Shown: positions 37,449 to 47,354 of the stretch, piece by piece
Position numbering within the stretch: position 1 is the first letter of the stretch
How the letters are laid out: each line of letters starts with the position of its first letter
Assembly (NCBI GenBank): GCA_009693505.1
Contig: SHXD01000002.1
Coordinates: forward strand, 1-64,000
Reading direction: 5' to 3'
DNA from: Limnohabitans sp.
GTDB lineage: Bacteria; Pseudomonadota; Gammaproteobacteria; Burkholderiales; Burkholderiaceae_C
DNA length: 64,000 bases
The notes under the pieces: generated by a model
Databases searched by the model: none
Told to the model about the DNA's origin: nothing
The model's input: the letters and a program-made list of their open reading frames with translations, nothing else
Program-made: the position numbers and the translations under genes

Positions 37449-38660
37449 TTACCTCACAGCAACTGGCTTACCAAAATCGACCCAAGATTTACCATCAAAC
37501 TTCACCAGTTGCATGGTTTGGAACAATGCAAAATCAGTTGGTGATGTGTTCGCCAGTACACCGGGCAAGGCCATCGGCACTTGAAAGTCCTTGATGCTGG
37601 CGGCTTGTTTCATGACGTTTTCGCGGGTTAGGTTGTCCCCTGCCTGCCTGAGCACGTGAGCCATTAACTGAGCCACCGCATAGCCATAAGTGGCGACGCC
37701 ATCGTCTGGACTGACTTCAGGCGCGTATTTTTTAATCAATGCTTTGAAATCCTTCATCGTCGGATCATTGTCCCAGCGGGTATCGGCACCTTCTTTGATG
37801 TAGTTCATTGAAATCAAGCCAACCGAGACATCCAGGCCCGCAGGCTTCAAGACGCTACCCACTGAAGCAGAAACTTGGTTCAGGTAGTGTGTGGGCTTCC
37901 AGCCCACTTCACTGACCTTGCGAATGGCTTGCGCTGCAAACTTGGGGGTCGTGATGTTGAAGAAGGTGTCGGCACCCGAACCCTTGAGCGTGACAATTTG
38001 AGAGTCGATGGTTGGGTCTGTCACTTCATAGGTAGCTTGGGAAACAATCATGCTTGCAGCCTTAGCGCCCAAGCCTTCTTTGAATCCGTTGAAGTAGTCC
38101 TTGCCGTAATCGTCATTTTGCATCAGCACCGCAATTTTGGCATTGGGCTTAGTGGCCAGAATATGCTGTGCATACAGCTTGCCTTCGGATTGGTAATTGG
38201 GGTTAAAACCAATGGTCCAAGGGTAGTTTTTCGGATCGTTCCATTTCGATGCGCCTGTGGCCAAGAACATGTGCGGCACTTTCTTGGTATTCATGTACTT
38301 GTGAATTGCGGTATTGGAAGGTGTGCCCAAGGTACCCAGGGTCAAAAGGACTTCATCTTGCTCTACCAAACGGCGAATCATCTCTACCGTTTTAGGCGGG
38401 CTGTAGCCATCGTCTAGGGTGATGAAGTTGATCTTGCGGCCATTGACGCCACCTTGTTCGTTCAATTGCTTGAAGTAAGCTGCCTGAACCTTGCCGATGA
38501 CGCCGTAAGCCGAAGCTGGGCCGCTGTATGGCATGGTTTGACCAATTTTAATTTCAGTGTCGCTGGCACCGGGATCGTATTTTTTTTGCGCGGCGGCCGG
38601 TAAGGCAAAGCCAATGAGGGAAATGCACAGAGCAGTTAGGGCAAATTGTCTCTTTTTCAT
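37449..38660 (-). CDS. HAAT ABC transporter periplasmic binding protein (LivK-like), operon 2
   Basis: 403 aa from the ATG at 38660 with AAGGA upstream; the longer frame would destroy the Sec signal (M-K-K-R-Q-F, A-A-A-Q cleavage). Type I periplasmic binding fold with D-T-E-I-K-I-G-Q-T-M-P-Y-S-G-P and Y-G-K-D-Y. It belongs to the group of HAAT binding proteins often linked to aromatic or aliphatic acid CoA-ligase genes. It is the last gene of a nine-kilobase minus-strand cluster that also encodes thiolase, FadB-like protein and CoA ligase, so its ligand is probably the acid these enzymes degrade. Confidence 0.85.
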   Translation of the reverse strand: MKKRQFALTALCISLIGFALPAAAQKKYDPGASDTEIKIGQTMPYSGPASAYGVIGKVQAAYFKQLNEQGGVNGRKINFITLDDGYSPPKTVEMIRRLVEQDEVLLTLGTLGTPSNTAIHKYMNTKKVPHMFLATGASKWNDPKNYPWTIGFNPNYQSEGKLYAQHILATKPNAKIAVLMQNDDYGKDYFNGFKEGLGAKAASMIVSQATYEVTDPTIDSQIVTLKGSGADTFFNITTPKFAAQAIRKVSEVGWKPTHYLNQVSASVGSVLKPAGLDVSVGLISMNYIKEGADTRWDNDPTMKDFKALIKKYAPEVSPDDGVATYGYAVAQLMAHVLRQAGDNLTRENVMKQAASIKDFQVPMALPGVLANTSPTDFALFQTMQLVKFDGKSWVDFGKPVAVR

Positions 38661-38692
38661 GGTGGTCCTTGGTTGAGAGAAAAGGTTGAAAA

Positions 38693-39682
38693 TCAAGAGC
38701 GAGTTGGGCGAAACTTCTCGCTTAACAAACGGAGGGCACCCGCAATACCAGTGGGCATGGTGTACATAAACAGGATTAACATGGTTCCATAGATGGCCCA
38801 AGGTGCGGCCCTGGAAATCTGGTCAGCGATGTTGGGAATGAACTGGATAAATATTGCACCATACAAAGCACCAGGCAAAGAAGTCACGCCACCAATCACC
38901 ATGCCAACCAGCAATGTGATCGATAGGAAAACGGTGAAACTGTCGGGTGCCACAAAGGCCACCAAAATAGCACTCAGTGCACCCGCCACACCCGTGAACA
39001 TTGCGCTAACACCGAAAGCCAAACTTTTGTACATTGGCGTGTTAATGCCCATGGAAGCAGCAGCAATAGGTTGGTCGCGGATGGCGATCAGGGCACGACC
39101 TACTCGGCCGCGAATTAAATTCCAACCAATGACGAACATCACCACGGTGACTGCCAAGGTAAAGAAATAAAGCCAACGGTCTGAATTGAGTTTCAAGCCG
39201 AACAAAGACTCCCAAGGCGGGTCGGGTTTCATGATCACAATGCCCTGTACCCCGCCCGTCAAAGATTCTAGATGCTTGAACTTGAGCAACTGCGGTAAAG
39301 CCACTGCCAGTGCAAACGTGGCCAAGGCCAAGTAGTGCCCCTCTAGCCGCAGGGCAGGCAAGCCAAACAAAAAACCCACTACCAAACAAATGAAGGCCGC
39401 AATTGGGATGGTCATCCAATAGGGAATATTCATCTTATCCATCAGGATGGCACTGGTGTAGGCCCCGATGGCCAAGAAGGCGCCATGTCCCAAAGAGATT
39501 TGGCCACTGTAACCAATGAGAATATTCATGCCCACCAACGCAATGGCATAGCTCAACACCATGGAGGCTTGAAACACATGGTAATTGGATATAAAAAAGG
39601 GCAAGACGCAGGCTGCGATCAGGCCCAACACGATTCGAATCCATGGGATCGAATTTTCGGTAGATGGTAGATTGGAAGACAT
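38693..39682 (-). CDS. HAAT ABC transporter permease (LivM-like), operon 2
   Basis: 329 aa membrane subunit with the LivM motif G-Y-S-G-Q-I-S-L-G-H-G-A-F-L-A-I-G-A-Y and the coupling loop A-I-R-D-Q-P-I-A-A-A-S-M-G-I-N. It pairs with the LivH-like gene five bases upstream on the same strand. The binding-protein gene follows after 32 bases. Confidence 0.9.
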   Translation of the reverse strand: MSSNLPSTENSIPWIRIVLGLIAACVLPFFISNYHVFQASMVLSYAIALVGMNILIGYSGQISLGHGAFLAIGAYTSAILMDKMNIPYWMTIPIAAFICLVVGFLFGLPALRLEGHYLALATFALAVALPQLLKFKHLESLTGGVQGIVIMKPDPPWESLFGLKLNSDRWLYFFTLAVTVVMFVIGWNLIRGRVGRALIAIRDQPIAAASMGINTPMYKSLAFGVSAMFTGVAGALSAILVAFVAPDSFTVFLSITLLVGMVIGGVTSLPGALYGAIFIQFIPNIADQISRAAPWAIYGTMLILFMYTMPTGIAGALRLLSEKFRPTRS

Positions 39683-39687
39683 CTAAT

Positions 39688-40560
39688 TCAGACCCTTGAA
39701 ACAATCACTTTACCGAACAGGCCGGCAGGTTTGATGGTAAGCACAACAATGATCAATACCAAGGCGACCGACAGCTTGAGTTCTGTGCCGATGACGTAGG
39801 CACCTAGAATATTTTCAAGAATGCCAACGATGAAGCCGCCCAACACCGCACCCCCCGGGCTGTCAATGCCCCCCACCAATGCCGCAGCAAAGGCATAGAG
39901 CAAGACACCCGACATCATGTTGGGCTCAAGGAAGACCACTGGCGCAATCATCATGCCCGCTACAGAACCAATGGCGGCGGCAAGTCCCCAACCCAAGGCC
40001 AACATCCAACCCACGCGGATGCCCACCAAGCGGCTTGAATCTGGATTTTGCGCGGCAGCACGCATGGCCAGTCCCAAAGGGGTGAACTTGAAAAAGCTGT
40101 AAAGCAAGAGCAGAAGCACCATGGTGACGCCAATGGAGCCTAGTTCGTGAGATGAGATGAAATACAAACCAAACGGCGGCTCTTTGGGAAAAGGAGATGG
40201 AAAAGCTTTGATGGTGTATGTGAAGATCCAACCCGCAATGCTGTTCAGGATGACCAACAGGCCAATGAAAACCACCACAATGTTAAGCACCGGCGCATTT
40301 TCCACAGGCCGAATGATGATGCGCTGGATCAAAACCCCCAAGCTAAACGACAGCAAGATGGTGCAAACGAAAGCCAGCCAGTAGGAGACGCCTGCGTTGA
40401 TCAGGGTCCAAGCCATGTAAGTGGCAAACATTGCAATTTCGCCTTGTGCAAAATTGATGTGGTGCGTCGATTGGTAAATCATCACGAGCGCTAAGGCAAG
40501 GCTGGCGTAAACCCCGCCCGTGGCAATGCCAGCAACAACTTGGTGAATAAAAGTTTCCAT
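39688..40560 (-). CDS. HAAT ABC transporter permease (LivH-like), operon 2
   Basis: 290 aa with LivH features: G-G-V-Y-A-S-L-A-L-A-L-V-M-I-Y near the N-terminus, H-H-I-N-F-A-Q-G-E-I-A-M, and the coupling loop A-A-A-Q-N-P-D-S-S-R-L-V-G-I. Forms the channel with LivM. It lies 10 bases downstream of livF. Confidence 0.9.
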   Translation of the reverse strand: METFIHQVVAGIATGGVYASLALALVMIYQSTHHINFAQGEIAMFATYMAWTLINAGVSYWLAFVCTILLSFSLGVLIQRIIIRPVENAPVLNIVVVFIGLLVILNSIAGWIFTYTIKAFPSPFPKEPPFGLYFISSHELGSIGVTMVLLLLLYSFFKFTPLGLAMRAAAQNPDSSRLVGIRVGWMLALGWGLAAAIGSVAGMMIAPVVFLEPNMMSGVLLYAFAAALVGGIDSPGGAVLGGFIVGILENILGAYVIGTELKLSVALVLIIVVLTIKPAGLFGKVIVSRV

Positions 40561-40570
40561 GTTGGTGTTC

Positions 40571-41287
40571 TCAGTGACCGAGGTAAGAGCGACGAACAGC
40601 TTCGTCTTGTTTCAGGTCTTTCGAAAGACCCGACAAAACCAGTTTGCCGGTTTCCAAAAGGTAGGCGTAATTTGCCAGATCGAGTGCCATGGCAGCGTTT
40701 TGTTCAACCAACAAGATAGTCACTTTATCGGTCTGGTTGATGGTTTGCATGATGTCAAAAATCTCTCGGACAATGAGCGGTGCCAAGCCAAACGAAGGTT
40801 CGTCCAGCAACAGCAATCGGGGGCGCAGCATAAGGGCCCTTGCAATGGCCAGCATTTGTTGCTCACCGCCGGAGAGGGTGCCAGCTTGCTGATTCCGCCT
40901 TTCTTTCAAACGGGGAAAGTAGCTGTACATCTTCTCCTGATCAAGTGCCACCTCGTGTTTGTCTTTGCGGGTGTAACTGCCCAGTTGCAAATTTTCTTCT
41001 GTGGAAAGGCTGCCGAAGGTGCCACGGCCGTCGGGCACATGTGCCACACCTAGTCGAACAATGTCTTCAGTTGCCTTGCCTTCAATGGCTTGACCATCAA
41101 ACAGTATTTGGCCACGAACTTTGATCATCTTGCTCAATGCACGCAGCGTGGTGGTTTTACCTGCACCGTTGGCGCCTAGCAAGGTCGTGATACTGCCCTC
41201 TTCAATTTGCATCGACAGGCCATGCAGCACTTCGGTGGCGTCATAGCCGGCAAAAAGGTCTTTGACTTCCAGAAGCATTCGGCTCAT
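40571..41287 (-). CDS. HAAT ABC transporter ATP-binding protein (LivF-like), operon 2
   Basis: 238 aa. Walker A G-A-N-G-A-G-K-T, LivF-type Q-loop V-P-D-G-R-G-T-F, signature L-S-G-G-E-Q-Q-M and Walker B L-L-L-L-D-E-P-S, with V-E-Q-N-A in the switch region. The start overlaps the livG stop by four bases (ATGA), coupling the two ATPase subunits. Confidence 0.9.
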   Translation of the reverse strand: MSRMLLEVKDLFAGYDATEVLHGLSMQIEEGSITTLLGANGAGKTTTLRALSKMIKVRGQILFDGQAIEGKATEDIVRLGVAHVPDGRGTFGSLSTEENLQLGSYTRKDKHEVALDQEKMYSYFPRLKERRNQQAGTLSGGEQQMLAIARALMLRPRLLLLDEPSFGLAPLIVREIFDIMQTINQTDKVTILLVEQNAAMALDLANYAYLLETGKLVLSGLSKDLKQDEAVRRSYLGH

Positions 41288-42096
41288 TTTGAAGACCCCA
41301 GGTAAGCTTGAATCACATCGGGATGTTGACGCACTTGAGTCGGTGTGTCGTCGGCAATTTTTTTGCCGAAATTCAGAGCCACCACTTTGTCGGAGATGCT
41401 CATGACCAGACTCATGTGGTGTTCCACCAATAGCACTGTGATCTTGAATTCATCACGGATTCGCTTGATCAGATGGCCCAAGGCGTTGACTTCTTCATGA
41501 TTAAGACCTGAGGCTGGTTCGTCCAGCAGCAAGAGTTTTGGCTGGCTGGCTAAAGCACGGGCAAGTTCCACGCGTTTTTGGGTGCCGAAAGGTAAGTCGG
41601 AAACTTTGCGCAAGGCCAGAGATTGCAAATCTAAAAATTCGACCAATTGCATGGCGTTCTGGTGAATTTTGGCTTCTTCTTGACGCACGCCTGGCAGTCG
41701 CAGGGCGTGGGACAGAAAGCCTTTTTCTGCACGGCAGTGTGAGCCAACCTTGATGTTGTCTAGCACCGACATGGTTTTGTAAAGTGCCAGGTTCTGAAAG
41801 GTCCGTCCAATTCCAATTTCGGCCGTCTTGTGGCGTGTCATGCCATGGAGGTTTTGACCCTCAAAATGAATTTCACCCTCGCTGTAATCGTACAAGCGTG
41901 AAAGGCAATTGAACAATGTGGTTTTGCCAGCACCGTTGGGGCCGATGAGGCCAGCAATCTGACCTTGTTGAACATCGAAGGAGACACCATCTAAGGCAAC
42001 AATACCGCGGAATTTGACGGTGACTTGCGAAACCGAGAGCAACACTGGCGCATCGGCCTTAGGGCGCGACTCGAGAATTGAATCCTGAACGATCAT
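41284..42096 (-). CDS. HAAT ABC transporter ATP-binding protein (LivG-like), operon 2
   Basis: 270 aa. Walker A G-P-N-G-A-G-K-T, Q-loop F-Q-N-L-A-L-Y, Walker B L-L-L-L-D-E-P-A-S-G-L and switch V-E-H-H-M. The signature reads L-P-F-G-T-Q-K-R, the usual LivG replacement of L-S-G-G-Q. About 94 bases upstream is the CoA ligase gene on the same strand, so transporter and ligase may share a transcript. Confidence 0.9.
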   Translation of the reverse strand: MIVQDSILESRPKADAPVLLSVSQVTVKFRGIVALDGVSFDVQQGQIAGLIGPNGAGKTTLFNCLSRLYDYSEGEIHFEGQNLHGMTRHKTAEIGIGRTFQNLALYKTMSVLDNIKVGSHCRAEKGFLSHALRLPGVRQEEAKIHQNAMQLVEFLDLQSLALRKVSDLPFGTQKRVELARALASQPKLLLLDEPASGLNHEEVNALGHLIKRIRDEFKITVLLVEHHMSLVMSISDKVVALNFGKKIADDTPTQVRQHPDVIQAYLGSSK

Positions 42097-42190
42097 CTAT
42101 CCCCTTTAGGACATGTGAAGTAAATATAGAAACTAAGTGAGATCCTGTCAGAAAGAAATCCAGTGACCATCGGGAGTTTCCCGAGCACGC

Positions 42191-43831
42191 TTAATTCGGA
42201 AACATTTCTCGAAGTTTAAGTTTGTAAAACTTGCCTGTTGAAGTGCGAGGCACACTTGCGATCCATTCATAGCGGTCGGGTACTTGCCACTTGGCAAAGC
42301 CCATTTTCAGCAAATGGGCAGCCAGTTCTTCGGCTTGCGGTGCTAGGCCGGGTTTGGCCACGACACAAGCCAAAGGCCGTTCGCTCCATTTTTCGTCTGG
42401 AATGGCGATGACTGCCGCTTCGGCAATGCCGGGATGAGCCATCAGAGCGTTTTCCAAATCGACCGAGCTGATCCACTCTCCGCCAGATTTGATCAAGTCT
42501 TTGGTGCGATCGGTAATGCGCACAAATCCCATGGTGTCTACGCTGGCCACATCGCCAGTTCGCAGCCATCCGTCGTCGGTGAATTTATCTTCGCTCACGG
42601 GCACATGATGGTAGCTGCCAGTAATGAAGGGGCCTCGCACCTGCAACTCACCCACCTGCTGTCCGTCCCAAGCTTGATCTTGGCCTTCATCGTTGCGGAT
42701 GCGCAAATCAACCAACGGCACCGGAATGCCGGCCATGGCAGCGCGGCGGTAGCGCTCATCCATAGGCGCATCGCGCAATTCGGACTTGGGGTAAGAAATG
42801 GTGCAGACTGGCGAAGTTTCGGTCATGCCCCAGCCCTGCAAAATCCAGATGCCATGTTTGTCAAATGCGCGTATCAGGGCTTCGGGTACTGCTGCACCGC
42901 CAACCAAGCTGCGCATGCCAGCCGGTAGTTTCCAGCGGCCCGGTTGTTGGGTCAAGGCCGCTTCGTAGGCCTGAATCAAACCCATCCATATCGTGGGCAC
43001 GCCCAATGACAAAGTAGGCGGCTCCAGTTGCATCAGGTCCAACAAGTCGTCTGGGTGCAGGTGCGGACCTGGAAAAACCATTTTGACCCCCATCATGACC
43101 GCTCCGTAGGGGATACCCCAGCTGTTGGCATGGAACATGGGAGTGACAGGTAAGACCACATCGGTGCCGCGCAAAGACCAAAAATCACCCAAGGATGCGA
43201 CAAGCGTGTGCAACACCGTAGAGCGGTGCGAGTAGACCACGCCTTTGGGGCGACCTGTGGTGCCAGAGGTATAGCACATGGAAACCGGATCGTCTTCCGA
43301 GTGAGCGGCGTATTCAAAATGGCGGCCATCCGTGCCAGCCAACCATTGTTCGTAATTCATAAACTCTGCAGGCGCATCGGCGCCAGAAAAGGGGAACACG
43401 ATGACTTTCTCAAAGTTGTATGTGTGCTCAATTTGGCGATACAGCGGCAGCAAAATGTCATCGATGATCAAAAACCGGTCTTTCGCATCGTTTGCAATCC
43501 AAGCAATTTCGTCTGGTGACAAGCGCAAATTCAGAGTGTGCATGACACCGCCTGCAGCAGGAATGCCGAAGTAGCATTCCAAATGGGCATGGTGGTTCCA
43601 ACACAAGGTGGCCACCCGATCGCCTTTTTTCAGCCCTAAATCTTTCAAGCCCTTGGCCAGGCTTCGCGTGCGGCTATAAAACTGTGCATAGGTGTGCTTG
43701 ACCAGAGATTTATCGGGCAGTCGCGAGACAATTTCATTCTCTGGGAATAAAGTGCCCGCTCGGTCTAAAAAATGATTGATGGACAAGTCCACCTTCATCA
43801 TGGTGCTGGTTACATCTGCGTTAGATTTCAT
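42191..43831 (-). CDS. AMP-forming fatty/carboxylic acid-CoA ligase
   Basis: 546 aa from the ATG at 43831, with GGAG about 8 bases upstream; a GTG nine bases earlier is the alternative. Motif [11 protein letters not shown] (187-197), G-W-G-M-T-E-T-S-P, hinge R-T-G-D-V-A with I-T-D-R-T-K-D, and C-terminal T-S-T-G-K-F-Y-K-L are intact. Overall similarity is to the medium/long-chain ligase group (AlkK-like). It sits between the Liv transporter genes and the beta-oxidation genes on one strand, suggesting it activates the imported acid for the FadB/FadA-like pair. Confidence 0.85.
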   Translation of the reverse strand: MKSNADVTSTMMKVDLSINHFLDRAGTLFPENEIVSRLPDKSLVKHTYAQFYSRTRSLAKGLKDLGLKKGDRVATLCWNHHAHLECYFGIPAAGGVMHTLNLRLSPDEIAWIANDAKDRFLIIDDILLPLYRQIEHTYNFEKVIVFPFSGADAPAEFMNYEQWLAGTDGRHFEYAAHSEDDPVSMCYTSGTTGRPKGVVYSHRSTVLHTLVASLGDFWSLRGTDVVLPVTPMFHANSWGIPYGAVMMGVKMVFPGPHLHPDDLLDLMQLEPPTLSLGVPTIWMGLIQAYEAALTQQPGRWKLPAGMRSLVGGAAVPEALIRAFDKHGIWILQGWGMTETSPVCTISYPKSELRDAPMDERYRRAAMAGIPVPLVDLRIRNDEGQDQAWDGQQVGELQVRGPFITGSYHHVPVSEDKFTDDGWLRTGDVASVDTMGFVRITDRTKDLIKSGGEWISSVDLENALMAHPGIAEAAVIAIPDEKWSERPLACVVAKPGLAPQAEELAAHLLKMGFAKWQVPDRYEWIASVPRTSTGKFYKLKLREMFPN

Positions 43832-43856
43832 CAAGTGCACTCCATGGTTTTTTGAT

Positions 43857-46016
43857 CTAGTAAACCGGTTTGTATTTCACTAAAGTGTCCAATACCCCTT
43901 TAGAGACATTGAACCCATTACCATATTGAGCAGCGAGTTCTTGACTCCGCTTCGCAAAATTTGAAACGCCCATGCCATAAATAAATTGCAAAGCGCCGCC
44001 GGTCCATGCTGGATATCCAATGCCGAAAATAGAGCCAATGTTGCCCTCGTGGACGGATGCCAAAACACCTTCGTCTAAACACCTGGCAGTTTCAATTGCT
44101 TGTCTGTAAAGAATTCGGTCTTTAATGTCCTGCAGATCAAATGTGACATGGCTCTTTTCAAATATTTTTTTCAATTCAGGCCACAGCATCTTTTTTTGTC
44201 CGGCTGGGTAATCGTAAAAACCGCCACCCGATGCTCGCCCACCTCGCTTGAACTCTTTGACCATTCTTTCGACCAATAGTTCTCCAGGGCTTTCAGCATA
44301 AGTTCGCCCTTCTTTCATGAAATCTTCGCGAGTTTGTTCTAAAACATGAACCGACAAAGTCAGCGCAGTTTCATCGATCACGGCCAATGGACCAACGGGC
44401 ATGCCAACTTGCATCGCCAGATTTTCGATGACTGGCGCTGGAATGCCCTCGCCTAACATGGCGGCACCTTCCATGACGAAAGTGGCAAAGGTACGACTGG
44501 TATAAAAACCTCGTGAGTCGTTCACGACAATGGGCAGCTTACCCAATGCCTGAACATAATCGCAAGCACGCGCGACGGTTTCATCGTCGGTTTTTTCGCC
44601 TCGAATAATTTCAACCAATTTCATTTTTTCTACGGGACTGAAAAAATGGATGCCAATAAATTTCTCTGGCCGATTGCTTGCAGTGGCTAATCCGCTTATA
44701 GGCAAGGTCGATGTGTTGCTTGCAAAAAACCCACCTTCGGCCAGCATGGTTTGCGCATCTTTTGTGGCCGTGGCTTTGACATCACGTTGTTCAAAAACAG
44801 CTTCAATGATGAGGTCGCATCCTTTCAAGTCTTGCGTATTGTCTGTGGCTTGAATCAAGTTCAACAAAGTTGCTTGTTGTTCTGCCGTGATTCCACCTTT
44901 TTCCACTAACTTTTGCGAGAGTACCGCACTGTAGGCCTTGCCTTTTTCAGCTTTTTCAATCGTTACATCTTTCAGAACAGACGCAATACCCCGACTGGCT
45001 TGGCTGTATGCAATGCCGGATCCCATCAAGCCCGCCCCTAAAATGCCAACCTTCTGGGGTCGATAGCGAGGTACGCCCGCAGGACGACTGTGGCCGCTTT
45101 TGATGCTGTTCATATTGAAAAAGACAGTGTTGATCATGTTGCGCGCAATACCACTGGTCATCAGGCCAGCCAGGTAGCGGCTCTCTATGCGCATGGCTGT
45201 GTCAAAGTCGACCAGCGCCCCTTCCACCATAGCAGCCAAAGCAGCCTCTGGTGCCGGATATAAACCGCGTGTTTTTTGTTTCAATGCTGCAGGCGCCAAA
45301 CTCAACATACCCGCCAATTTGGGGTTATGGGGCGTTCCGCCAGGCATCTTATAGTCCTTGCGGTCCCAAATGTGCAGACAAGCCTCTGGCTTGTTCTGAG
45401 ATGCTGCAATAAAGGCCAAGGCACATTTGCGAAGCTCTAAATCAGTCTCGACCAACTCATGCACCAAACCGAGTTTCAAAGCTTGCTCAGGATCAAACAA
45501 CTTACTTTCCAAAATATAAGGCTGGGCCGCAAGCAGTCCTAAAGCGCGCGTCATCTTGGTAATTCCGCCACCACCGGGAATGAGGCCCAGCGTGACCTCT
45601 GGTAAACCAAACTGAATTTTAGGATTGCGGGTGGCAATTCTGTGATGACCAATCAGCGCAACTTCCCAGCCACCGCCCAAGGCACTGCCATTCAAACAAC
45701 TGACAACAGGAATCCCCAGCGTCTCAATGGTTCTGAAACTCTTTTTAATGCGTTCAATTTCAGTAAATACTTTTGGGCCATCAGCAGCGCTTGATCGCAT
45801 GACCCCTTTTAGATCGGCTCCAGCAAAGAAAGTCGATTTGTTGGAGGCCAAAATAACACCCTGAAGCTTTGACCGGTCTTTGACAAGCACCTGGGCTACT
45901 TCGGCTAAATCATCTTGCCATTGCAAGCACATGGTATTGACGGGCGAGCCTTGCTCGTCAAAGGTAATGGTGGCAATGCCCTGCTCAATCTCGTAGCGCA
46001 ATGTTTTCAAAATCAT
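43857..46016 (-). CDS. Bifunctional enoyl-CoA hydratase/3-hydroxyacyl-CoA dehydrogenase (FadB/FadJ-like)
   Basis: 719 aa. The N-terminal crotonase domain (1-190) has the oxyanion-hole G-A-D-L-K and G-S-A-L-G-G-G-W-E, with the second Glu in G-L-P-E-V-T-L-G-L. The central NAD domain has G-I-L-G-A-G-L-M-G-S-G near 325-335, H-F-F-S-P-V and N-D-S-R-G-F-Y-T-S, followed by the duplicated C-terminal helical domain. It catalyses two beta-oxidation steps in the cytoplasm. It lies 14 bases after the thiolase gene and directly before the CoA ligase. Confidence 0.93.
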   Translation of the reverse strand: MILKTLRYEIEQGIATITFDEQGSPVNTMCLQWQDDLAEVAQVLVKDRSKLQGVILASNKSTFFAGADLKGVMRSSAADGPKVFTEIERIKKSFRTIETLGIPVVSCLNGSALGGGWEVALIGHHRIATRNPKIQFGLPEVTLGLIPGGGGITKMTRALGLLAAQPYILESKLFDPEQALKLGLVHELVETDLELRKCALAFIAASQNKPEACLHIWDRKDYKMPGGTPHNPKLAGMLSLAPAALKQKTRGLYPAPEAALAAMVEGALVDFDTAMRIESRYLAGLMTSGIARNMINTVFFNMNSIKSGHSRPAGVPRYRPQKVGILGAGLMGSGIAYSQASRGIASVLKDVTIEKAEKGKAYSAVLSQKLVEKGGITAEQQATLLNLIQATDNTQDLKGCDLIIEAVFEQRDVKATATKDAQTMLAEGGFFASNTSTLPISGLATASNRPEKFIGIHFFSPVEKMKLVEIIRGEKTDDETVARACDYVQALGKLPIVVNDSRGFYTSRTFATFVMEGAAMLGEGIPAPVIENLAMQVGMPVGPLAVIDETALTLSVHVLEQTREDFMKEGRTYAESPGELLVERMVKEFKRGGRASGGGFYDYPAGQKKMLWPELKKIFEKSHVTFDLQDIKDRILYRQAIETARCLDEGVLASVHEGNIGSIFGIGYPAWTGGALQFIYGMGVSNFAKRSQELAAQYGNGFNVSKGVLDTLVKYKPVY

Positions 46017-46030
46017 GGGGCCACCTTTTC

Positions 46031-47236
46031 TTAAACGCGTTCAACGATGGTGGCAATGCCCATACCACCTCCCACACAGAGTGTGGCCAAACCATAGCGG
46101 AGTTGTCGACGGTGTAATTCATCAATCAAAGTTCCAAGAATCATGGCGCCTGTAGCACCAAGCGGATGACCCATGGCAATGGCGCCGCCATTGACATTGA
46201 CGCGATCGTGCGACACGCCCATTTCTTGCATGAACTTGAGTGGTACTGCAGCAAAGGCTTCGTTGACTTCAAACAAATCAATCTGATCAATTCTGAGACC
46301 TGCCTTGGTGAGCGCTTTTCTAGTTGCGGGCATGGGGCCTGTGAGCATGATGGTGGGATCGGCGCCCGACAATGCTGCCGCCACAATTCTGGCGCGTGGC
46401 TTCAGAGCATGAATTTTTCCTGCCGCCTCGCTGCCAATGAGCACTGCGGCAGCACCATCAACAATGCCAGAGGAATTGCCTGCGTGATGCACATGAAAAA
46501 TACGTTCAACTTGCGGATAGCGCTGTAAAGCAACTGCATCAAATCCCATAGCCCCTAACTGCTCAAAAGAGGCCCGAAGAGCACCCAAAGTTTCAGTCGT
46601 CGTTTGCGGTTTGATGAATTCATCTTGGGCCAGAATGACTTGACCCAATTTATCTAAAACTGGCACCACAGACCCATCAAAGTAGCCACTGGCTCTGGCG
46701 TGTGTAGCTCGCTTTTGTGACTCCACTGCGAAGGCATCTAAGTCATATCGACTGAAGCTGCAAAGGGTGGCAATCAAGTCTGCCCCAATACCTTGAGGCA
46801 CAAACAAGGTCGCACTGTTTGTTTCTGGATCTTGTGCCCATGCACCGCCATCTGCACCAATCGGGACGCGGCTCATACTTTCCAAACCACCCGCCACCAC
46901 CAACTCTTCCCAACCGCTTCGAACCTTCATAGCGGCCAAGTTAACTGCTTCTAAACCAGAGGCACAAAACCGATTGACTTGAAGCCCAGCACATTGCCAA
47001 TCCCAGCCGGCTTTAAGCGCAGCCACCTTGGGCACCACCGAGCCCTGCTCTCCGATGGGAGACACAACGCCCATGACCACATCGTCAACAGCGGCCGTAT
47101 CGAGTTGATTGCGCCTTTGAAGTTGCGCCAACACACCGGCCAGTAAATCAACGGGCTTGACCTCATGAAGGCTGCCTTCTTTTTTTCCTTTGCCGCGTGG
47201 CGTGCGAATTGCGTCGTATACAAATGCTTCGGACAT
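46031..47236 (-). CDS. Acetyl-CoA C-acyltransferase (FadA-type thiolase)
   Basis: 401 aa. The nucleophile C91 is in N-R-F-C-A-S-G-L-E, with C-terminal catalytic elements G-H-P-L-G-A-T-G and C-V-G-G-G-M-G. A canonical degradative thiolase, unlike the SCP2-type enzyme at 18.2 kb. First gene of the minus-strand cluster and divergent from an acyl-CoA dehydrogenase, so all four beta-oxidation activities plus activation and uptake are encoded within 13 kb. Confidence 0.93.
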   Translation of the reverse strand: MSEAFVYDAIRTPRGKGKKEGSLHEVKPVDLLAGVLAQLQRRNQLDTAAVDDVVMGVVSPIGEQGSVVPKVAALKAGWDWQCAGLQVNRFCASGLEAVNLAAMKVRSGWEELVVAGGLESMSRVPIGADGGAWAQDPETNSATLFVPQGIGADLIATLCSFSRYDLDAFAVESQKRATHARASGYFDGSVVPVLDKLGQVILAQDEFIKPQTTTETLGALRASFEQLGAMGFDAVALQRYPQVERIFHVHHAGNSSGIVDGAAAVLIGSEAAGKIHALKPRARIVAAALSGADPTIMLTGPMPATRKALTKAGLRIDQIDLFEVNEAFAAVPLKFMQEMGVSHDRVNVNGGAIAMGHPLGATGAMILGTLIDELHRRQLRYGLATLCVGGGMGIATIVERV

Positions 47237-47354
47237 ACCATCTCCAAAAATTTGAGGCCATCAAGGACTGCAAAGCAGTTGCATTCGAGACGAGTATACT
47301 TTTAAGAAGCGCTTGCTTTGTGTCCATCAACTTGCACTTTCATCAGGACAAACC
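47237..47354. promoter_or_regulatory. Divergent promoter region between thiolase and acyl-CoA dehydrogenase genes
   Basis: A 118-base gap between divergently read beta-oxidation genes. Two 8-bp palindromes, AGTATACT (47293-47300) and AAGCGCTT (47307-47314), lie in its centre and could mark operator sites for an unlinked regulator. No -35/-10 pair is clear enough to assign. Confidence 0.35.
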
